The notes: generated by a model from the sequence alone, not told the origin. Shown: positions 1-9,521, counted from the first letter of the stretch. The stretch: DNA of 64,000 nucleotides from Polaromonas sp. AET17H-212 (GCF_002379085.1 NZ_NBZW01000002.1:62001-126000), one strand, 5' to 3'. Program-made: numbers and translations.

Positions 1-1128
1 GAGGTTGGCGTTGTTGCGCAGGATCACGCGCCGGCCGCGCGCCGGAATCGAGTCTGGTGTGAGGTCCTGCACGTGCAGGCGGGCCACGGCGATGTCGTCA
101 AAACGGATCTTGGTCAGCGAGGTGGCATGGCCTTCGCCGCGGCGCGGGTCCTGGTTGACGATGTCGACCAGTTCACGCACCGTGTGCAGGCCATCGCCCA
201 GCACCTGCGGGGGTTCGCGCCGCGAGGCGGCCACCAGCTTGTTGCCGACCACCAGCAGGCGGAAGTCGTTGCCGGGCAGGAATTTTTCCACCATGACGGT
301 GCCGTATTCGGCCGCTGCACGGAAGGCGATCTCGAGGTGGTCACGGTCCACGATGTTGACCGTGACGCCCTTGCCCTGGTTGCCGTCCTGCGGTTTGAGC
401 ACCACCGGCAGGCCAATCTGCAAGGCGGCGGCCCAGGCTTCGTCAGGGTCGGCGACAGGCCGGCCCATGGGCACCGGCACACCGGCGGCGAGCAGCAGCT
501 TTTTGGTCAGATCCTTGTCCTGGGCAATCGATTCGGACACCGCGCTGGTGGCATCGAGTTCGGCGGCCTGAATGCGGCGCTGGCGCGAGCCCCAGCCGAA
601 CTGCACCAGGCTGCCCTTGGTCAGGCGCTTGTACGGAATGCCGCGGGCGACGGCCGCGTCCACAATGGCGCCGGTGCTGGGTCCGATGCGTTCGTCCTCG
701 TCGAGGTCGCGCAACTGGGCGATCGCGGCTTCCATGTCGAAGCTGGTTTCATTGAGTGCGGCATGGACCAGCGCCTGGGCCAGCTCCATCGCCAGCCGGC
801 CGACCGCCTCTTCGCTGTATTCGACCACGGTCTGGTAAACACCGTCCTCGAGCGTGGCGGCGGTGTGGCTGAAAGTCACGGGGCAACCGGCCTGGGCCTG
901 CAAGGCCAGCGCCGCCGATTCCAGCACATGGGCCAGCGACACGGGCCCCACATAACCACTGGGACGCAACGCGCCTATGGCGGGAAACAGTGAACGCACG
1001 CGTGGCTCAAAGCCGGGCAGGGCGTCGATGGCGCACTCGGCCTGCGTGCAGGTGATGATGGCCTCGAGCGCCGTATGGCGGCTCCAGAGGTTGGGGCCGC
1101 GCAGCGCACGGATGCGGGTAACTTTCAT
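1..1128 (-). CDS. cphA: Cyanophycin synthetase CphA, N-terminal part, cut by the window edge
   Basis: Cytoplasmic enzyme that builds cyanophycin (a poly-aspartate backbone with arginine side chains) using ATP. The frame is open from ATG 1128 to base 1 (376 codons). It begins MKVTRIRALRGPNLWS, the usual start of CphA, and reaches the ATP-grasp domain after about residue 200 (KDLTKKLLLAAGVPVP, then VVLKPQDGNQGKGVTV as nucleotide loop). The Mur-ligase half lies outside the window, so its integrity cannot be judged. It follows cphA' on the same strand after 67 bp, so the two are probably co-transcribed. Family assignment is firm. That this is the full-length primary enzyme is inferred from the usual cphA/cphA' pairing in betaproteobacteria. 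Confidence 0.93.
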   Translation of the reverse strand, partial: MKVTRIRALRGPNLWSRHTALEAIITCTQAECAIDALPGFEPRVRSLFPAIGALRPSGYVGPVSLAHVLESAALALQAQAGCPVTFSHTAATLEDGVYQTVVEYSEEAVGRLAMELAQALVHAALNETSFDMEAAIAQLRDLDEDERIGPSTGAIVDAAVARGIPYKRLTKGSLVQFGWGSRQRRIQAAELDATSAVSESIAQDKDLTKKLLLAAGVPVPMGRPVADPDEAWAAALQIGLPVVLKPQDGNQGKGVTVNIVDRDHLEIAFRAAAEYGTVMVEKFLPGNDFRLLVVGNKLVAASRREPPQVLGDGLHTVRELVDIVNQDPRRGEGHATSLTKIRFDDIAVARLHVQDLTPDSIPARGRRVILRNNANL

Positions 1129-1195
1129 CGGTGTGTCTTTCCGGGCTGGGGGTCACGGGAGGGACGTTTTGCGAGGGAACCGGTGTTCAAGGTGT

Positions 1196-3424
1196 TCATG
1201 AGGCGACCTTTTCTTCCCGGGTGGAGCGCTCGGCGGCCGTTTCCAGGTTGAAGGCTTCAATGCCGGCACCGATCAGGTTGAGCGGGATGTCGAGCGCCCA
1301 CGCCACTGAAATGGCCGCGAGCAGGCTGTCTTCGGCCGTCGGGACATGCCGGCCCTGCCAGACGACCAGCTTGTCCAGTCCGGGCAAGAAAACCTCGCTG
1401 GCCCCGGTGGCGAGCACGACCTGGCCTTGGCGCATGAAAACCGCCCGGCCGCCGCCGTCCAGGTGGATGGCGATGGCGCACAAACCCGGGTCGGCGGCAT
1501 AGAAGATCACCTCGCCGTCACACAGGCGGGCCATCTCGACGATGAGCGGATCGGCGGCGTTGAGCACGGCCACACCGTCGGACAACACGACATCGACTTG
1601 CGAGCGCATGACCTTGAACATCTGTTTTTCGCCGGTCACATCGAATTCGTCCAGCGCTTCGGCGCCCCCGAGGTCGGTGACCACCCCGACCTGGCAGCGG
1701 TCATAAACCAGGCCGCTGCGCAAAATGGTGGCGGCCCCGTTCTCAAAGACCGCGGCCTGCACGGCACGGTTGATCAGCAGGCGCTGGCCGGCCTCCCAGT
1801 GTGTGCAGTCGCTGGCATCCAGGCAACGCCCGTCGAGGAACAGGCCGTCGCGACAGGCCAGGCCGGTGTGCCGCCCTGACAGCTGCAGCAGCCAGGCCAC
1901 CAGACGCGCCACATGGTGCGTGCCGGCCGAACCGGCCACGCCGACCACGGGAATGCGGCCGCTGTGCGTGCCTTCGGGCGCTTCGGGAAACAGGTGGTCA
2001 CAAATGGCGCGGCCGACCGGCCGCGGCGCACCTTCGGCCGGCTTGAGGTGCATCAGCAGGCCGGGACCGGCATTGACTTCCACAATGGCGCCGCCCTGGG
2101 CATGCAGGGGTTTGGAGATGTCCTGCGCCACGACATCCACACCGGCGATGTCCAGGCCGACGACGCGGGCGGCTAGCGAAACGATATGGTCGACGTCGGG
2201 GTGAATCTCGTCGGTACAGTCGATCGCCACATTGCCGTTGCGCTGGATCAGCACCTGGCGTCCGGCGTCCGGCACCGAGGCGGGGCTCAGTCCCTGGCGC
2301 TGCAGGTCCAGCAGGATGGCTTCGTCGCGGGCCAGCTCGATCAGGCCGAGCGGAAAGTCTTCGGTGGCGCCGCGCCGCGGGTCGGTGTTGAGCTGCGCTT
2401 CGACCAGTTCGGCCACGCTGGCGCGGCCGTCGCCGCGGACCGTCGCGGTCTCCCCGCGTGCAGCGGCGACCACCCGGCCGCCAACCACCAGCAGCCGGTG
2501 TTCGTGGCCGCGCACAAAACGCTCGACCATCACTTCGCTGCCCTGCGGTTCCGCGACGCGGAAAGCCGCTTCAACCTGCTCGCGGGTGGTCAGGTCCAGC
2601 GACACACCGCGGCCGTGGTTGCCGTCGGTGGGCTTGACCACCACCGGCAGGCCGATCTCCTGCGCGGCCTCCCAGGCGGCTTCGGCGCTGTCGACGATCT
2701 CGCCTTCGGGCACGGGTACGCCGCAGGAAGCGAGCAGGCTTTTGGTCAGGTCCTTGTCGCCGGCGATGCCTTCGGCAATCGCGCTGGTGAGTTCGGTCTC
2801 GGCCGTCCAGATGCGGCGTTGGCTGGCGCCGTAACCCAGTTGGACCAGGTTGCCGTCGTTCAGACGGATGTGCGGAATGCGGCGCTCGGTCGCAGCAGCG
2901 ACGATGGAGGCCGTGCTGGGACCAAGGTAACACTCGTCGACCTTGTCGCGCACGCGGCCAACCGCCGCCTGCAGGTCGGCGTCACTGAAGGGCTCGTTGT
3001 TGACGGCGGCCATCAGCATGCGGTGGCCCTCGGCCAGCGCGCTGCGTGCCACCTGCTCGTCGCGGGCGCGGACCACCATGCGGTAAACGCCGCGTTTCGA
3101 GGTGCTGCGGGTCTGGCCGAAACCGGTGGGCATACCCGCCAGGTTCAGCAGTTCGATGACGACATGCTCCAGCACATGGCCGGCCCAGGTGCCTTCGTAG
3201 AGCCGCTGGATGAAGCCGCCGCGCTCGCCGACGCCGCAGTGGTGCTCCAGCAGGGCCGGCAGCAGGGCGACCAGGCGGTCGCTGAAACCCGGCAGCAGGT
3301 TGGAGGGGAAGTCCTCCAGCGTGCCGAGGTCCATCCAGACTTCCAGCACAGGGCGGTAAGTCCAGATGTTGGGGCCGCGCAGGTAGTTGATGTGCAGAAG
3401 CTGGATGTCGTCCTGTTTGCTCAT
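1196..3424 (-). CDS. cphA': Cyanophycin synthetase-like protein CphA' with a degenerate Mur-ligase half
   Basis: 742 aa from ATG 3424 (MSKQDDIQLLHINYLRGPN). The frame stays open upstream to 3640, but similarity to CphA starts here. It has a CphA N-terminal domain, then ATP-grasp at about residues 210-480 (VVVKPTDGNHGRGVSL; EVNAGPGLLMH). The last 250 residues correspond to the Mur-ligase half, but the loop that should read like GTNGKTT is GSAGTHH (about 498-504), so the P-loop lysine is missing. The protein is also shorter than ordinary CphA (about 870-900 aa). In cyanobacteria, CphA2 enzymes with an inactive Mur half join beta-Asp-Arg dipeptides; a similar role here is inference. A 201-bp divergent spacer (3425-3625) separates it from the ABC gene; no clear promoter motif was seen there. 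Confidence 0.88.
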   Translation of the reverse strand: MSKQDDIQLLHINYLRGPNIWTYRPVLEVWMDLGTLEDFPSNLLPGFSDRLVALLPALLEHHCGVGERGGFIQRLYEGTWAGHVLEHVVIELLNLAGMPTGFGQTRSTSKRGVYRMVVRARDEQVARSALAEGHRMLMAAVNNEPFSDADLQAAVGRVRDKVDECYLGPSTASIVAAATERRIPHIRLNDGNLVQLGYGASQRRIWTAETELTSAIAEGIAGDKDLTKSLLASCGVPVPEGEIVDSAEAAWEAAQEIGLPVVVKPTDGNHGRGVSLDLTTREQVEAAFRVAEPQGSEVMVERFVRGHEHRLLVVGGRVVAAARGETATVRGDGRASVAELVEAQLNTDPRRGATEDFPLGLIELARDEAILLDLQRQGLSPASVPDAGRQVLIQRNGNVAIDCTDEIHPDVDHIVSLAARVVGLDIAGVDVVAQDISKPLHAQGGAIVEVNAGPGLLMHLKPAEGAPRPVGRAICDHLFPEAPEGTHSGRIPVVGVAGSAGTHHVARLVAWLLQLSGRHTGLACRDGLFLDGRCLDASDCTHWEAGQRLLINRAVQAAVFENGAATILRSGLVYDRCQVGVVTDLGGAEALDEFDVTGEKQMFKVMRSQVDVVLSDGVAVLNAADPLIVEMARLCDGEVIFYAADPGLCAIAIHLDGGGRAVFMRQGQVVLATGASEVFLPGLDKLVVWQGRHVPTAEDSLLAAISVAWALDIPLNLIGAGIEAFNLETAAERSTREEKVAS

Positions 3425-3625
3425 GTTTTTATGAATTCGGTCAACCGGCCGGGCCGGGGCAACGTTCTTTTCTGAATAGGCGCCTACAACGGGCGTTTCT
3501 GTTTGTTCGGGCAGGTTTTCCGGTCCGGTGACCGAATCTTGCATCAGCCGGCGCCGATTGGGCGAAAATCCCTCATTTGACCCCACTGTTTCGGGGGCAC
3601 CGGTTTTTACGGCTTCCACATCACA

Positions 3626-5962
3626 ATGCAACATTCCCATCCGGTCGACGCCTCCAGCGAGGCTGGTTCAGCGCAGACCGACCTGCGCGCTCAACTCGCA
3701 AACCATGAGAACGTGTTATGTACGGTGCTGGTTGACCTGAATCAACAACTTCGTTTTTCCCGGGGCTTGCTGGCACTGACCGACCGCCGCCTGATGGCCC
3801 GCGACCCCGACACCGGCCTGTGGGCCAACTGGCCGTTGCGCCCGGCGGATGCCTCCGGCCACCTGCCGCCCCTGTCACTGCGTCATTTCGACCATGCCGG
3901 TGTCGGCACGCTGGAACTTCACCAGGGGGGGCAGCGCCTGGCCAGCTGGCGGTTTACGCTGGCGGTCAATGTGCAGGCGCTGCGGCTGCTGCGCCTTTTT
4001 GAGCAGCAATTGGCGCCCGGTGCGGCTGCCGCCGGCGACGACATGGCCCTGTGCCCCCTGTGCGATACGGTGCTGCCGGCGGACAGCGACGAGTGCCCGA
4101 CCTGCGCCCGCGAACTGCACACGCCGCCGTCCACCTGGGTCTTGCTGCGCCTGTGGCGCTTTGCCCGGCCTTACCAGTGGCAGCTGCTTTCCGGGTTTTT
4201 GTTGACCCTGGCCTCCACCGCCGCGACCCTGGTGCCGCCCTACCTGACGATTCCGCTGATGGACGACATCCTGATCCCGTTCCAGAACGGCCAGCAGATC
4301 GAGTCCTGGAAGGTCTTGGCGATCCTCGGTGCCCTGTTGGCGGCGGCGCTGCTCGGCTGGGCGCTGAACTGGGCGCGCACCTATTTGCTGGCGCTGGTGT
4401 CCGAACGCATAGGCGCCGACCTGCGCACGGCCACCTTTGACCACCTGCTGGAGCTGTCGCTGGACTATTTCGGCGGCAAACGCACCGGCGACCTGATGAG
4501 CCGCATCGGCTCGGAAACCGACCGCATCAACGTGTTCCTGTCGCTGCACGCGCTCGACTTTGCGACCGATGTGCTGATGATCGTGATGACCGCCGCCATC
4601 CTGTTTTCGATCAACCCCTGGCTGGCGCTGGTCACCCTGTTGCCGCTGCCCTTCATCGCCTGGATGATCCACACGGTGCGCGACCGCCTGCGCACCGGGT
4701 TTGAAAAAATAGACCGGGTCTGGTCCGAAGTGACCAATGTGCTGGCCGACACCATTCCCGGCATCCGCGTGGTCAAGGCCTTTGCCCAGGAAAAGCGCGA
4801 AGCCCAGCGCTTTCGCGACGCCAACCGGCACAACCTGCTGGTCAACGACAAGCTCAACAAGGTCTGGTCGCTGTTCACGCCCACGGTGTCGCTGCTGACC
4901 GAAATCGGCCTGCTGGTGGTCTGGGCCTTCGGCATCTGGCTGGTGTCCAAACAGCAGATCACGGTCGGTGTGCTGACCGCCTTCATTGCCTACATCGGCC
5001 GCTTCTACACCCGGCTGGACTCCATGAGCCGCATTGTCTCGGTCACACAAAAGGCGGCGGCCGGCGCCAAGCGCATTTTTGACATCCTCGACCACGTCTC
5101 CAACGTGCCGGAGCCGGCCAACCCGGTGCCGATGGCGCCCATGCAGGGCCGCATCGAGATGAGCGGACTGGGCTTTCGTTACGGCAACCGCGCGGTGATC
5201 CGCGGCCTGGACCTGACCATCCAGCCGGGCGAGATGATCGGCTTGGTCGGTCACAGCGGCTCCGGCAAAAGCACCCTGGTCAACCTGATCTGCCGGTTCT
5301 ACGACGTGACCGACGGTAGCATCAGCGTGGACGGCACCGACATCCGGCGCTTCACCGTGGCCGACTACCGGCGCAACATCGGCCTGGTGCTGCAGGAACC
5401 CTTTCTGTTCTTCGGCACCATCGCCGAGAACATCGCCTACGGCAAACCGGGCGCCAGCCGCGCCGACATCGTGGCCGCGGCCCGTGCCGCCCATGCGCAC
5501 GAGTTCATCCTGCGCCTGCCGCAGGGCTACGACTCGCTGGTCGGCGAACGCGGCCAGGGCCTGTCGGGCGGCGAGCGCCAGCGCATCTCGATCGCGCGCG
5601 CGCTGCTGATTGACCCGCGCATCCTGATCCTCGACGAGGCGACCTCGTCGGTGGACACCGAGACCGAGCAGGAAATCCAGAAAGCCCTCGACAACCTGGT
5701 GCAGGGCCGCACGACGATTGCCATCGCGCACCGCCTGTCCACCCTGCGCAAGGCCGACCGGCTGGTGGTGATGGACCGCGGCCAGGTGGTCGAGGTCGGA
5801 CCGCACGACGAACTCATGGCGAAGCAGGGCGCCTACTGGCGGCTCTACGAAGCCCAGGCGCGCCAGGTCGACAGCGAGGGCAATGTCGATGCCGAAGAAG
5901 GCCGCATCGCCCTGGCGACCTCGCAGGTGACCCATACCGCCCAGCACAACGGCCATGTCTGA
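3626..5962 (+). CDS. Cyanophycin-locus ABC transporter (fused membrane and ATPase domains) with zinc-ribbon motif
   Basis: 778 aa half-transporter of the exporter type. Residues 1-130 are an uncharacterised N-terminal domain (LALTDRRLMARDPDTG). C143, C146, C157 and C160 form a CxxC-N10-CxxC zinc-ribbon-like motif. A six-helix membrane region follows from about residue 185. The ATPase domain has Walker A (GHSGSGKST), signature (LSGGERQR) and Walker B (ILILDEATSS). It is divergent from cphA' and only 10 bp before a DUF1854 gene; this ABC/DUF1854 pair recurs at cyanophycin loci. The substrate is unknown; something linked to cyanophycin, its dipeptide or granule formation is inferred from context only. 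Confidence 0.85.
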   Translation: MQHSHPVDASSEAGSAQTDLRAQLANHENVLCTVLVDLNQQLRFSRGLLALTDRRLMARDPDTGLWANWPLRPADASGHLPPLSLRHFDHAGVGTLELHQGGQRLASWRFTLAVNVQALRLLRLFEQQLAPGAAAAGDDMALCPLCDTVLPADSDECPTCARELHTPPSTWVLLRLWRFARPYQWQLLSGFLLTLASTAATLVPPYLTIPLMDDILIPFQNGQQIESWKVLAILGALLAAALLGWALNWARTYLLALVSERIGADLRTATFDHLLELSLDYFGGKRTGDLMSRIGSETDRINVFLSLHALDFATDVLMIVMTAAILFSINPWLALVTLLPLPFIAWMIHTVRDRLRTGFEKIDRVWSEVTNVLADTIPGIRVVKAFAQEKREAQRFRDANRHNLLVNDKLNKVWSLFTPTVSLLTEIGLLVVWAFGIWLVSKQQITVGVLTAFIAYIGRFYTRLDSMSRIVSVTQKAAAGAKRIFDILDHVSNVPEPANPVPMAPMQGRIEMSGLGFRYGNRAVIRGLDLTIQPGEMIGLVGHSGSGKSTLVNLICRFYDVTDGSISVDGTDIRRFTVADYRRNIGLVLQEPFLFFGTIAENIAYGKPGASRADIVAAARAAHAHEFILRLPQGYDSLVGERGQGLSGGERQRISIARALLIDPRILILDEATSSVDTETEQEIQKALDNLVQGRTTIAIAHRLSTLRKADRLVVMDRGQVVEVGPHDELMAKQGAYWRLYEAQARQVDSEGNVDAEEGRIALATSQVTHTAQHNGHV

Positions 5963-5972
5963 AGGAGTCCGC

Positions 5973-6461
5973 ATGACCACCCCCCCCACTTCAGCCAGCC
6001 CCGCTTTCCAGCTGGAGCGGCAGGCCTCGGGCCAACTGCTGCTGGTTGCAGACAACGGCGAGCAGCACCTGGGCGTGGTGCCGGTGCGCGCTTTCCCGAT
6101 TGCCGCGCCCGATGAGGGCATCTCCCTGATCAGCAGCGAGGGCCATGAACTGGTCTGGCTGGAGCGGCTGGATGATTTGCCGCTGCCGCAGCGCAGCCTG
6201 CTCGAGGAAGAACTCGCCCTGCGCGACTTTGTGCCCGAGATCACGCGGCTCATCAGCGTGTCGAGCTTCGGCACACCCAGCACATGGGTCGTCGAAACCG
6301 ACCGCGGCGAGACCTCGTTTGTGCTCAAGGGCGAGGAAGACATCCGCCGCCTGAACCGCGAGTCGCTGCTGATTGCCGCCGGCCACGGTGTGCACTTCAG
6401 CGTGAAGGACATGGGCGCGCTGGATCGTGCTTCACGGCGCTTGCTCGAGCGTTTCCTCTAG
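5973..6461 (+). CDS. DUF1854 protein of the cyanophycin locus
   Basis: 162 aa. ATG 5973 is chosen because GAAGGAG (5961-5967) lies 5 bp before it; the in-frame ATG 5955 has no such site and overlaps the ABC gene. The core (LISSEGHELVWLERLDDL, then ALRDFVPEITRLISVSSFGT and a C-terminal DMGALDRASRRLLERFL) fits DUF1854, a family regularly paired with cyanophycin ABC transporters. There is no signal peptide or membrane segment, so it is probably cytoplasmic. Codons 3-5 contain a run of eight C (5980-5987). Function unknown; a partner or regulator of the preceding transporter is inference. Confidence 0.8.
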   Translation: MTTPPTSASPAFQLERQASGQLLLVADNGEQHLGVVPVRAFPIAAPDEGISLISSEGHELVWLERLDDLPLPQRSLLEEELALRDFVPEITRLISVSSFGTPSTWVVETDRGETSFVLKGEEDIRRLNRESLLIAAGHGVHFSVKDMGALDRASRRLLERFL

Positions 6462-6465
6462 GATT

Positions 6466-6533
6466 TGTCATTGTGGGCTTGACCCACAATCCATGCTGCG
6501 CGAGCCAGGATCGAGTCCGGGATGACAGGCATA
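6466..6533. repeat. Dispersed inverted-repeat element downstream of the DUF1854 gene
   Basis: The stretch contains TTGTGGG-CTTGA-CCCACAA (6471-6489), a 7-bp stem, and a second part GGATCGAGTCCGGGATGAC. I recall this arrangement as a common intergenic repeat of proteobacteria. It lies between two convergent genes and could act as a transcription barrier, but there is no T tract. Confidence 0.45.
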
Positions 6534-6556
6534 GTGGTCAGCAGGCGCTATGGATT

Positions 6557-7324
6557 TCAGCCGCCCTGCGTCCCGCGATGCGCCCAGCCGGTCGTGTGTT
6601 TCTCGATGTAGCTGAACAGCTCGTACATGACCATCGCCATCGCGCCGATCACGACCAGCCCGGCAAAGGCCAGCGCCATGCGCTGCTGCGAGCCGGCGCT
6701 GAGCATCAGGTAGCCGATGCCGGAGTCGCCGGCGGTCATTTCGGCCAGCACGGTGCCGACAAAGGCCAGCGTGATCGCGATCTTGAGCGAGCCGTAGAAG
6801 TAGGGCATGGAGCGCGGCAGGCCGACCTTGACCAGCACGTCCCAGCGCTTGGCGCCTAGCACGCGCAGCACGTCTTCCAGCTCCGGCTCCAGCGTGGCCA
6901 GGCCGGTCGCCATGTTGACGGTGATCGGGAAGAACGAGATCAGGAAGGCGGTCAGGATGCCGGGGCCGACGCCGATGCCGAACCAGACGATCAGGATGGG
7001 CACAATCGCCGCCTTGGGCACGGCATTGAAGGCGACCAGCAGCGGGTAGACCGCGGCATAGGCCAGGCGCGAGGAGCCGACCAGAAAACCCAGCATCACG
7101 CCGACCACGATGGACAGGCCGAAGCCGACCATGGTGACCCAGAAGGTTTTCCAGGCGGCCTGCGCGATCGGGCCGGCGAACTCGGCCATGGACTGGGCGA
7201 TCGCCAGCGGCGCGGGAAAAATGTATTCGGCGATGCCGAACACCACGACCACCCCCTGCCAGATTGCCAGGATGGCCAGCAGCAGCACAAACGGGGACCA
7301 GCGTTCAATCTGTTTTTTGCTCAT
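6557..7324 (-). CDS. ABC transporter permease (SsuC/TauC/ThiX type)
   Basis: 255 aa inner-membrane permease from ATG 7324 (MSKKQIERWSPFVLLLA), with about six membrane segments. The coupling loop reads LRVLGAKRWDVLVKVGLPRS (EAA motif with conserved G), typical of binding-protein-dependent importers of the nitrate/taurine/pyrimidine-precursor group. It starts 2 bp after the ATPase gene stop and is the last gene of a run that begins with the GntR regulator at 14170. The substrate is not fixed by sequence; a purine or ureide degradation intermediate is inferred from the neighbours. Confidence 0.87.
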   Translation of the reverse strand: MSKKQIERWSPFVLLLAILAIWQGVVVVFGIAEYIFPAPLAIAQSMAEFAGPIAQAAWKTFWVTMVGFGLSIVVGVMLGFLVGSSRLAYAAVYPLLVAFNAVPKAAIVPILIVWFGIGVGPGILTAFLISFFPITVNMATGLATLEPELEDVLRVLGAKRWDVLVKVGLPRSMPYFYGSLKIAITLAFVGTVLAEMTAGDSGIGYLMLSAGSQQRMALAFAGLVVIGAMAMVMYELFSYIEKHTTGWAHRGTQGG

Positions 7325-7325
7325 G

Positions 7326-8168
7326 CTATTTGCCTTCAGCGGCGGGAGCCGGGTTGATGACGGGCGTGCGGATGGCGCCGATGTGGCTGCGCAGCTCGTG
7401 GACGATGTCACCGAAGGCCTGGGTGTAGGTCACCTCGAGATCGCGCGGGCGCGGCAGGTCGATCTCGCGTTTGACCACAAAACGCCCCGGGCTTTTGCTC
7501 ATCACATACACGGTGTCGGCCAGGAAGACCGACTCGCGCAGGTCGTGCGTGACCAGGATGACGTTGAAGCGCTGCTCGGTCCAGAGGTCGCGCAGGATGC
7601 ACCACAACTCCTCGCGCGTGAAGGCATCGAGCGCGCCGAAGGGCTCGTCGAGCAGCAGCATCTTGGGTTCGTGGATCAGCGCGCGGCAAATACTCACGCG
7701 CTGCTGCATGCCGCCCGACAGCTGCCACGGGAACTTGTCCTCGTAACCACCGAGGCCGACTTTTTGCAGCAGCTTGCGCGCGCGCTCCTCGAATTCCTTG
7801 CGTTTGGATTTGAACTGGCTGCGGAAGGGCTCAACGATCTCCAGCGGCAGCAGCACGTTGTCCACCGTGGTTCGCCAGGGCAGCAGCGAGGGCGCCTGGA
7901 AAGCCATGCCGGAAATCTTCAGCGGGCCGGTCACCGGCTGGCCGTCGATCGTGATGCGGCCTTTGGACGGCATCTTCAGGCCGGTGGTCAGCTTCATGAA
8001 GGTGGACTTGCCGCAGCCCGAGGGCCCGACGATGGCAATGAACTCGCCCTCGCGCACCTTGAGGTCGATGGCTTCCACAGCGAAGTGGTTCTGCGCCAGC
8101 AACTCGTCGTTGTAGGCGAGCCAGACGTCGCTGAAGTCAACAAAATGGCCGTCGGGAGGTGCTTGCAT
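7326..8168 (-). CDS. ABC transporter ATP-binding protein (SsuB/TauB type)
   Basis: 280 aa from ATG 8168. Walker A (GPSGCGKST), Q-loop region (MAFQAPSLLPWRTT), signature LSGGMQQR, Walker B MLLLDEPFGALD and switch His in LVTHD are all present. It energises the permease encoded 2 bp downstream and presumably takes substrate from the binding protein encoded 133 bp upstream. The family normally imports small anionic or heterocyclic nutrients. The link to purine catabolism comes from position in the puuE/allC run only. Confidence 0.9.
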   Translation of the reverse strand: MQAPPDGHFVDFSDVWLAYNDELLAQNHFAVEAIDLKVREGEFIAIVGPSGCGKSTFMKLTTGLKMPSKGRITIDGQPVTGPLKISGMAFQAPSLLPWRTTVDNVLLPLEIVEPFRSQFKSKRKEFEERARKLLQKVGLGGYEDKFPWQLSGGMQQRVSICRALIHEPKMLLLDEPFGALDAFTREELWCILRDLWTEQRFNVILVTHDLRESVFLADTVYVMSKSPGRFVVKREIDLPRPRDLEVTYTQAFGDIVHELRSHIGAIRTPVINPAPAAEGK

Positions 8169-8301
8169 GGATCTTTGAGTTTTGTGATTCGCTCGGGACG
8201 TTCAGGACAACGGCCGGCATTTCAGGGAAAGGCCGGCCGTGCCGTTCAAGGTGTCTGCCGGCGCGGGTCGCGGGCAGGCGCCGTATGTCGCGGTTGCTTG
8301 C

Positions 8302-9345
8302 TTACTTCTTCGCGGCGGGCAGGATGTTGAGCTCGGCCACCGTGGGCAGGAAGGAGCCGTTCCACACGCTGTCGGCATTGACACGCGTCTTGGTGTTGAA
8401 GGCGTCCGACACCTGCGAGGCCATCAGTGTCAGGCGCGGGCCCTTGACCCGCCCAAAACCTTCGGCCCGTGCGTCGGGGCTGTTGATCACGGTGTCGATG
8501 GCCAGCTGCAGGCGGCGTGTTTCGAGCGCGGTGTTGATGATGCCGTCGCGTGCCTTGACGTCTTCAATGGCGGCCGCCGGTTTGGCGATGACTTCCTTCA
8601 CGCCCTTGGTGAAGGCCAGCAGGAAGGCTTTCACCGCGGCAGGGTTCTCCCTGATCATTTTCGGCGAGGCGATGATCACGTTGCCGTAGAGCTTGACGCC
8701 GTTGTCGGCGTAAGGCAGCACCACCACGTCCTCGGCTTTCACGCCGCGCGCTTCCAGGTTGAGCAGCGACGTGAAGGTGAAGCCGGTGATGGCATCGACA
8801 TCGCCGCGCGCCAGCATGGTTTCACGCAGCGGCGGGTCCATGGCGGTCCACTGCACGCCGCTGATGCCGTTGGCCTTGGCAAAAATCGGAAAGGCACGGC
8901 GGCCGGCGTCGAACACCGGTGCGCCGAGTTTTTTGCCGTTCAGATCGGCGACGGTCTTGATGCCGGATTTTTTCAGGGCCATCACCGAAGCCGGCGTGTT
9001 GTTGTAGACCATCATCACCGCGACCGGCTTGTTCGCGGCGTCGGGGTTGTTGGCGTGGAATTCCATCAGCGCGGCCAGGTCGGCAAAACCCATGTCGTAG
9101 CTGCCCGACGCGACGCGGGTGACGGTGCCGCCCGAACCGTTGCCGGCGTCAATCGTCACGTCGAGTTTGGCGTCCTTGAAATAACCTTTGGCGGCGGGCG
9201 TGACGAAGAGCGCTGCCGGGCCTTCGAAGCGCCAGTCCAGCTGGAACTTGATGGGCGTGTTCTGGGCGTAGGCATGGCCGCACACAGCGGTGGCGACCGT
9301 GACGGCCAGGGCGGCGAAGGTCTTGAGGAAAGCGCGTTTGGTCAT
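8302..9345 (-). CDS. Periplasmic substrate-binding protein, NMT1/THI5-like
   Basis: 347 aa. The N-terminus (RAFLKTFAALAVTVATAVCG, with cleavage likely after AYAQ) is a Sec signal. The mature part begins NTPIKFQLDWRFEGPAALF, matching the NMT1/THI5 fold used by binding proteins for pyrimidine precursors, sulfonates and nitrate. It is followed by ATPase and permease genes on the same strand. The 176-bp gap upstream (9346-9521) to the M20 gene shows no coding frame or clear terminator, so read-through from the purine operon is possible. Substrate unproven. Confidence 0.85.
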   Translation of the reverse strand: MTKRAFLKTFAALAVTVATAVCGHAYAQNTPIKFQLDWRFEGPAALFVTPAAKGYFKDAKLDVTIDAGNGSGGTVTRVASGSYDMGFADLAALMEFHANNPDAANKPVAVMMVYNNTPASVMALKKSGIKTVADLNGKKLGAPVFDAGRRAFPIFAKANGISGVQWTAMDPPLRETMLARGDVDAITGFTFTSLLNLEARGVKAEDVVVLPYADNGVKLYGNVIIASPKMIRENPAAVKAFLLAFTKGVKEVIAKPAAAIEDVKARDGIINTALETRRLQLAIDTVINSPDARAEGFGRVKGPRLTLMASQVSDAFNTKTRVNADSVWNGSFLPTVAELNILPAAKK

Positions 9346-9521
9346 GGATGCTCCAGGGAAAGGTAGGGATGTATCACGTCAAGCAAGAAAAATGCCCGGC
9401 TGGTGTCTGGAGGCACCATGTGCATCCCTGATTGTGGGTCGGGTGCGCGGCGCAGCCATCGGGATATCCCCTGAAGCGGCCCGCACCGTGCTGCATGGGG
9501 AGGGCTGCCGGCGCCAGGGGT

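Noticed and set aside
2186..3475. 429-codon open frame on the plus strand opposite cphA'
   Set aside because: Shadow of the ATP-grasp domain coding sequence on the minus strand.
3875..6412. 845-codon open frame on the minus strand opposite the cyanophycin ABC gene
   Set aside because: Low-complexity His/Arg/Gln-rich product, typical antisense shadow of a GC-rich gene; the plus strand encodes a clear ABC protein.
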